Assembly: GCA_030549775.1 (NCBI GenBank)
Contig: CM060174.1
Location: forward strand, 23,176,693 to 23,240,692
Direction: 5' to 3'
DNA length: 64,000 nt
From: Tamarix chinensis
Lineage: Eukaryota; Streptophyta; Magnoliopsida; Caryophyllales; Tamaricaceae
This document shows, piece by piece, positions 59,475 through 64,000 of the stretch. Under the pieces are notes generated by a model that had not been told where the DNA came from, did not search any database, and saw nothing but the letters and a program-made list of their open reading frames with translations. The position numbers were made by a program, and so were the translations under genes. How positions within the stretch are numbered: the stretch's first letter is position 1; each line of letters starts with the position of its first letter.

Positions 59475-60290
59475 GAACTACCTATAAAATCCATACAACC
59501 CATGGAAACTCTTTACCAATGAAGCATTCCTAGGGCTAGGATAGCCTTTGGTAGCTTTTACCTTTTCTTGGTCAACTTGAATTCCTTCTTGACTAACCAT
59601 AAAGCCTAAAAATACCACACTCTCTTGGAAAAAATAACTTTTGGAAGCATTGGAAAATAATTATTCCTTCCTAAGTACATTGAGGACTTATTTGATATGC
59701 ATGACATGGTCATCATGGCACTTACTATGAATGATAATGTCATAAAAGAAGAACCCAAAAAATTTACTAATAAATTCACGTAACACATGATTCATTAAGC
59801 ACAGAAAAGTGATAGAGGCAATAGATAGGCCAAAGTGCAAAAAGAGCCACTCATCACCAAGGTTCATTCAAATTTGATGGTGCCCACTTTTTTGGTTAAG
59901 TTTTGAGAAAATTACACTCTCGGTTAAGTTTTGAGAAAATTACACTCTCGGTTAATTTGATATTTTATAGTAATCTTGTTGATAGCTTGAGAATCGATGC
60001 ACATACGCCAAATACCATCTTTCTTGGGGACTAAGAGGACAAGAACTACACAAGGACTCATACTCTCTCTTATATATCCTTTTTTGAGTAATTCGGTGAC
60101 TTATTTTTTAAGGTCCCTAACCTCTTCACGATTAGCTTAGTAAGTAGGATGGTTTGGAATGCTAGCACAGGGAATGAAATCAATTTGGTGTCTAATTCCT
60201 CTAAGAGAGGGGAGCCCTCGTGGTATCTCTTCAAGGAAGAGATTGGAATAATCAGAGATTAAGTTTTAGATAAGAAGGAGCGAATCAATG
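59475..60290 (-). pseudogene. pol: R1 reverse transcriptase pseudogene
   Basis: Minus strand: LPSLRGIRHQIDFIPCASIP, then [20 protein letters not shown] and [20 protein letters not shown] (60100-59960). A segment containing the palm motif is shortened, with a duplicated stretch near 59905-59955. The catalytic box reads FYDIIIHS near 59740, so the first Asp of DD is Tyr. VVFLGFMVSQEGIQVDQEK follows. Confidence 0.86.
59901..59955. repeat. Short tandem duplication in R1 RT
   Basis: GTTAAGTTTTGAGAAAATTA followed by CACTCTCG occurs twice in succession, about 28 bp per unit. It lies where RT palm sequence is missing, so it is probably linked to a local rearrangement. Confidence 0.8.
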
Positions 60291-60599
60291 TGCTCTATGG
60301 AGATTTCAAGGCATTCTTTATAGATCATCATATAGACAGGTATGTTTTGGGAAATGGCACACATGAGGTCCTTTTTCCTATTAGAGAAGCTAGCCTATCG
60401 CTTATTTTCATCTCTAGTTTTAGAGTCGAGGAGGCTAAATTTATGGGGTGAGTCATTATTTCTTTCATCATATTCAACTTTAAGCTTAATTTGATATTCT
60501 TTGACTTGGGTAGACAAGAGGGGAGCTAGATTGTATTTCTTTTCATCTTTGTGTATTATATACCTATTTGTATACCCATCATGAATTACTCACCTTTCA

Positions 60600-60900
60600 A
60601 ATTACCAAGGATGCCCGAGGAGGAAATGACTAGTGTACATATGTACTACATCATAAAGGACCTCGTTCTTATATCGACATATTTTGATAGTTAGGAGGGC
60701 CTATCAGTTGATTTTAATTTCTCCTAAATCGTTTAACAATTCAATTTTATAAGGTTGGGGTGCCGAATGACGGAAAGATTTAACTTTTGGATGAATTACG
60801 TACTAACCACATTAAGAAAACTACCACAACCAATGATAAGGCTACTATTGACCCCATTAACAAAACAATGACTGTGGAAAATATTTTCTCTCTACTCTTT
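60600..60900 (-). pseudogene. R1 protease relic
   Basis: Minus strand, APQPYKIELLNDLGEIKIN near 60710-60770 corresponds to the HPxPYxLQWLN...GE.KV motif of the family. A tract before it is rich in Val and Leu; the D-S-G triplet is not readable. Confidence 0.65.
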
Positions 60901-62072
60901 CTTTATTAGGCTTGATTCTACTATGGGAGGTGAGGACTCTACGAATGACAAGAGCATCACAATTTTTGTATTCAATATTAAACTCAAACTCAATGGTTTC
61001 TAGAGCTCCTTCTTCTTCTTCTTTCTCAGATTCAAAAATTATTTCACCATCTTGGATTATCATGACCCTTTTGTTAAGGCATTGGGAGGGAAATGTGCCC
61101 ATGCCCTTGTCATTTAAAACATTTGACATTCCTAGGGTGTTTGGAACTACTAGGGCATGTAATCCCATTTCCTTTCTCAAGAGGTGATGCCATAGGAGAT
61201 TTGGAAGGTCAAAAGTCAGACCTTTGTGTTTCAATGGGTTTGGTTCAAGAGGGAGTTTCATAGGAGTAGGGAGTCTTGTCATATCTCATTGAATGATTTT
61301 TACCTTGATATATTTTTAACTGTCTTTCAACTTTCTTAGCTAAGGATAACAACTGATCCATAGATTCGTACGTACGAACATCTACTTGGTAGGCAATATC
61401 AGGATTTAGACCTTTGAGAAATCAAGACATGGAAGATTTGTTACCCTCATAAAAATTTAGTTTAGCACGAAGCATCTCCATCTCCTTATGCTATTTGTCA
61501 ACAAATCTAGACCCTTGTCTAAGAAACTGGATTTTTTTGTGTAGTTGACAGGTGGAATGGGGTGGAATGAACCTACACCTGATGATTTCTTTAAGTTGAG
61601 CCCAAGAAGTGATGGGGGTTCATAATTGTGTTCTCTATCCCTAAAGAGTTTACCCCACCATGATATAGCATAACCTAAGAGTTCAACAATAGCCAACTTA
61701 ATATTTTTTTTCATCAGAGTAGTTGTGATAGTAAAAAAAAAGTTCAATTTTTTGCTCCCACTCAAGATATATGTCAGGATCACTAAGGCCTTCAAATTAG
61801 GGAATTATTAATTTGATTTCATTTAAATTTCTATCTTGGCCACCATAGTTAGATCTATTGGCCAAGTTATTGAATTGCCAACTATCTCCCATGGATTACT
61901 AATCAAAATGATCCATTTCCCGATTATTTGGATTATGATTAGGTCTTTGATTCATGGTTTGACCTGAGTTATCGATAGCTATTCTAGCCTCAATGTGACC
62001 AACCCGTTTGGTTAGCATATCAAATTTTTCAACAAGGGCTCTAAGTAAATCAGTAGGCAGAGTGTTTTCCAT
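60857..62072 (-). pseudogene. gag: R1 gag pseudogene
   Basis: Minus-strand ATG at 62072-62070 begins MENTLPTDLLRALVEKFDML and is open to about 61900, then stops. The gag domain follows (YLEWEQKIELFF near 61740; an open stretch at 61457-61795; GLNPDIAYQVDVRTYESMDQ near 61360-61420). The zinc knuckle near 61105 starts CFK, has TGA instead of the second Cys, then QGHGH; in the shifted frame (open 60857-61282) SQCLNKRVMIIQDGEI follows, with an acidic linker SEKEEEEGALE. Confidence 0.84.
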
Positions 62073-62890
62073 TCTCTCTATTTTATTTTATTTTTATAAA
62101 CCAAGGATTAATGAGTAAATAATCAATATTTCACACATTCAAGATTGATAACAACATGAATAGCGCACAAGTAGAAATAGGTAGAGCAGGTAAAGAAGTA
62201 AGAAACATAATCAATGCCCATGACAAGAATAGAATATGGGAAAATATAAGAAAATAGGATCAGGGCATAACTAAGAGAGTAGAGTACTCGTAAGAAAACA
62301 TAGAATATAAATCACAAGATCAGGTGACCAAAAACAATTTAAGTAGGATACAGAAATGGTGAGCAACATGCAAATAATACGACCCAAGAACCCTTGCAGG
62401 ATTCGATACAGCTGAGAAAGTAACAGCATAGGATGAGCAACCTAGACATAGAGACAAGAAGAAAGAATATCAAGAGCAATAACGAAGGAAGCTAGTATTA
62501 CACGTAGTTCATTCTTAACACCCTTTAGTTGTAACACTGCAACAGAATCAAGTATTTTGTTCAAATTTTAATAGATTCAAACCTAGCAAAAGGGGAAAAA
62601 ATGGGCAAATCAAAAACTAGAGAAGAAATTACCAAAACCAGACTCATATACCGGTGAATTAATCAACAATCATAGAGCCACGAATTCACGTGCTAAGGAG
62701 GCGCTGACACTACTGGAGTCGTCGCACCTTCTACATACCTTTGGCTCAGATCAAGCACAAACCGGAGGATCCCTATCAATTCAAACATAAATAGAATGCG
62801 TGAGTTAGCACAAATTGACAAAAAAAACAAAAAGAAAACAGTAGGAGATGAGAACAATACACCCTTTTAACCCTAATTGATTAATTATAG
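62073..62890 (-). other. R1 leader between primer site and gag
   Basis: About 800 bp without recognised coding sequence, as usual for the untranslated leader of such elements. Confidence 0.6.
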
Positions 62891-62904
62891 AGCTCTAATG
62901 CTAA
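62891..62904 (-). promoter_or_regulatory. R1 primer-binding site (initiator-Met tRNA)
   Basis: On the + strand AGCTCTAATGCTAA, the reverse of TTAGCATTAGAGCT on the minus strand. Compared with TTGGTATCAGAGCT it has a few changes, most of them transitions. It adjoins the 5' LTR. Confidence 0.7.
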
Positions 62905-62905
62905 A

Positions 62906-63918
62906 TGAACCAAGCTCATCTAGCTACAACTGTAATCGGCTAGTAAAAATATGTTGCTGGAAACATAATTGTTTCCCATCAAATCACCGAAATAATCTCC
63001 TAGGTCAGTTGTCATAATCAATGGTTTATAGCAGAAGAAAAATGGCCTTATCCCAAAATATCATAGATCTGAGAATCAAAACATACATCCCAAGCCCTTC
63101 TTACATGCATATATATATATAGCTCAACAAGAGTGAGCTTTGAAAGAAAATAAAAGAAAAGAAAAATGGAAGGGGAAAACTAATAGTAATATTTGGGTAT
63201 TAATGACCTCAGATTTAGATATGAGTGGAGAGAACTCCATCAAAAATAGAGGAGGGAGAAGGCAGTGAGGATGATGAACGGATGGAGAAGACAAGGAGCG
63301 CCGCAAAAAAAGCACTACTAGAGAGAGAGGGTGGGGTGAGAAGTGTAGTGTGTGAGATGGGCTGTGGTAGGGTTTCAAATGATAAAACATGAATGCATAC
63401 AAGGTTGGGTTGCACCGAATTGTGGGCTTGGATTCTAAACCAGTTCAGGCCAAAACATTAAAAATAAATAAATAAATAGGTGAGATATCCCTAATCCACT
63501 TAGGCTTAAGTGAGGCATTTTAGACTCTACCTCTACTAGCTTGTGGGACGAGAGGATGAGTCGAAGCTACCTATCTTAAGACTAATATCAATGGGATTTT
63601 TTTTTTAAAGACATTATTATCATCGGCCACCCACAATTACCCCTAACAATATGCTATTACAAAAGATGGGCTAGTTATTAAGCCTGATACCTAAGGTCCA
63701 ATAAAAACTATACTATCAAAGTTATGAAAACAAAAGATTATCTAATCTTCGGGCTCATTTCTTGATATCTGGTATTTTTTCCATCATTCCAAATTCAACT
63801 CCTTGTGCCATTCAGCCTAAACACATAAAACACAAAATCATTAAGATGAATAGTAAATAAATTTGGATATTTAACATAATGATAGGGAGTAGCCATTAAA
63901 GAGGTGGGGTTCATATCA
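62906..63918 (-). repeat. R1 5' LTR (1013 bp)
   Basis: It aligns with 56688-57709: both share CAGAAACATAATTGTTTCCC-like, ATGGCCTTAxCCCAAAATATC and GGTAGGGTTTxAAATGATAAA blocks. The AT-rich TATATATATATATGCATG block at 63106-63121 (minus strand) may serve as the TATA region. Minus-strand open frames at 63124-63415 lie in this LTR. Confidence 0.9.
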
Positions 63919-63923
63919 CAAAG

Positions 63924-64000
63924 GCTCTTTAAACTTTCCCCAAAAGTGAAAAATATTTCTCAAATCCCTATTAGAGATTATGTTAATAGGTGTACCATTC
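63924..64000 (-). pseudogene. pol: D2 integrase, N-terminal side of the split core
   Basis: Minus strand NGTPINIISNRDLRNIFHFW then GKFKEPL matches the second-Asp region of Del/Tekay integrase (HGVP.SIVSDRD.RF...FW). The Asp before RD is Asn. It continues beyond the window. Its other half ends at 56687. Confidence 0.82.

Larger units (their letters stand above)
56688..63918 (-). mobile_element. R1: complete minus-strand Ty3/gypsy element inside D2 integrase
   Basis: LTRs at 56688-57709 and 62906-63918 bound gag, protease, RT, RNase H and integrase on the minus strand. The flanking TAAAG (56683-56687) and CAAAG (63919-63923) are a 5-bp target duplication with one mismatch. The D2 integrase reads up to one side and continues on the other. 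No chromodomain was seen; the integrase ends VADLSPF...PFQEGG and runs to the 3' LTR, as in CRM/Reina-like chromoviruses. It is a different family from E1-E4: the LTRs start TGATATGAACCCC. Confidence 0.9.
54681..64000 (-). mobile_element. D2: minus-strand Del/Tekay chromovirus, running off the window
   Basis: From low to high coordinate: reversed 3' LTR, purine tract, chromodomain, integrase C-terminus and half of the integrase core, then R1, then the other half of the core to the window end. The LTR ends (TGTGATACAC...GGGGTGTTACA) and the chromodomain fit Del/Tekay. It is inserted into the 3' LTR of D1, so D2 is younger than D1 and older than R1. Confidence 0.82.

Noticed and set aside
1..64000. 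tRNA, rRNA or organelle insertions
   Set aside because: No cloverleaf with a plausible anticodon and T-arm, no rRNA-like conserved stretch and no chloroplast or mitochondrial gene was noticed.
1..64000. A novel functional system
   Set aside because: All recognised coding sequence belongs to known plant retrotransposon lineages and is broken; unexplained parts are AT-rich without consistent coding signal.

Overview
This is plant nuclear DNA that appears to consist almost entirely of nested, decayed LTR retrotransposons. The reasons are Ty3/gypsy pol domains of several plant lineages, LTRs of 0.5-3.4 kb with 5-bp target duplications, primer-binding sites resembling the initiator-Met tRNA 3' end, a hAT-like MITE, and strong AT richness. 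No host gene, tRNA, rRNA or intact transposon ORF was recognised. The setting looks like pericentromeric or intergenic heterochromatin of a flowering plant; the species cannot be named from the sequence.

Layout, using local names. 1-260: 3' tip of an LTR. 1393-6965: E1, a complete Ty3/gypsy element (+). 7264-17154: S1, a ~3.4-kb solo LTR with a perfect ATATT duplication, split by E2 (9528-16015, +), a relative of E1. 17155-20284: unclassified DNA with a coiled-coil-like coding relic. 20285-24800: T1, a heavily mutated Tat/Ogre-lineage element (+). 24801-31234: L1, a minus-strand Del/Tekay-like LTR split by E3 (about 25134-28938, +), a 5'-truncated relative of E1. 31235-35072: LTR-like and unassigned DNA with a 36-base poly(A). 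35073-about 45680: H1, an element with large Del/Tekay-type LTRs and only about 540 bp between them; its 5' LTR is split by E4 (about 35897-41065, +), another 5'-truncated E1 relative. 45683-54680: D1, a Del/Tekay chromovirus (+) with a chromodomain relic and a 506-bp hAT-like MITE in gag. 54681-64000 and beyond: D2, a minus-strand Del/Tekay element inserted in the 3' LTR of D1. 56688-63918: R1, a complete minus-strand Ty3/gypsy element inserted in the integrase core of D2.

The elements normally work as gag (capsid, nucleocapsid), protease, reverse transcriptase, RNase H and integrase, the latter with a chromodomain in D1 and D2. Every copy here carries stops and frameshifts, so all coding regions are given as pseudogenes. 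E1-E4 share LTR ends (TGATGC...CATCA), a pol reading frame that runs to the 3' LTR, and one orientation, so they are one family. No novel functional system was found. The interest lies in the nesting history: four of the five insertions with a readable host site lie in LTRs of older Del/Tekay-type elements, and one lies in an integrase gene. Domain calls come from reading translations by eye; no alignment or database search was run, and percentage identities were not computed.
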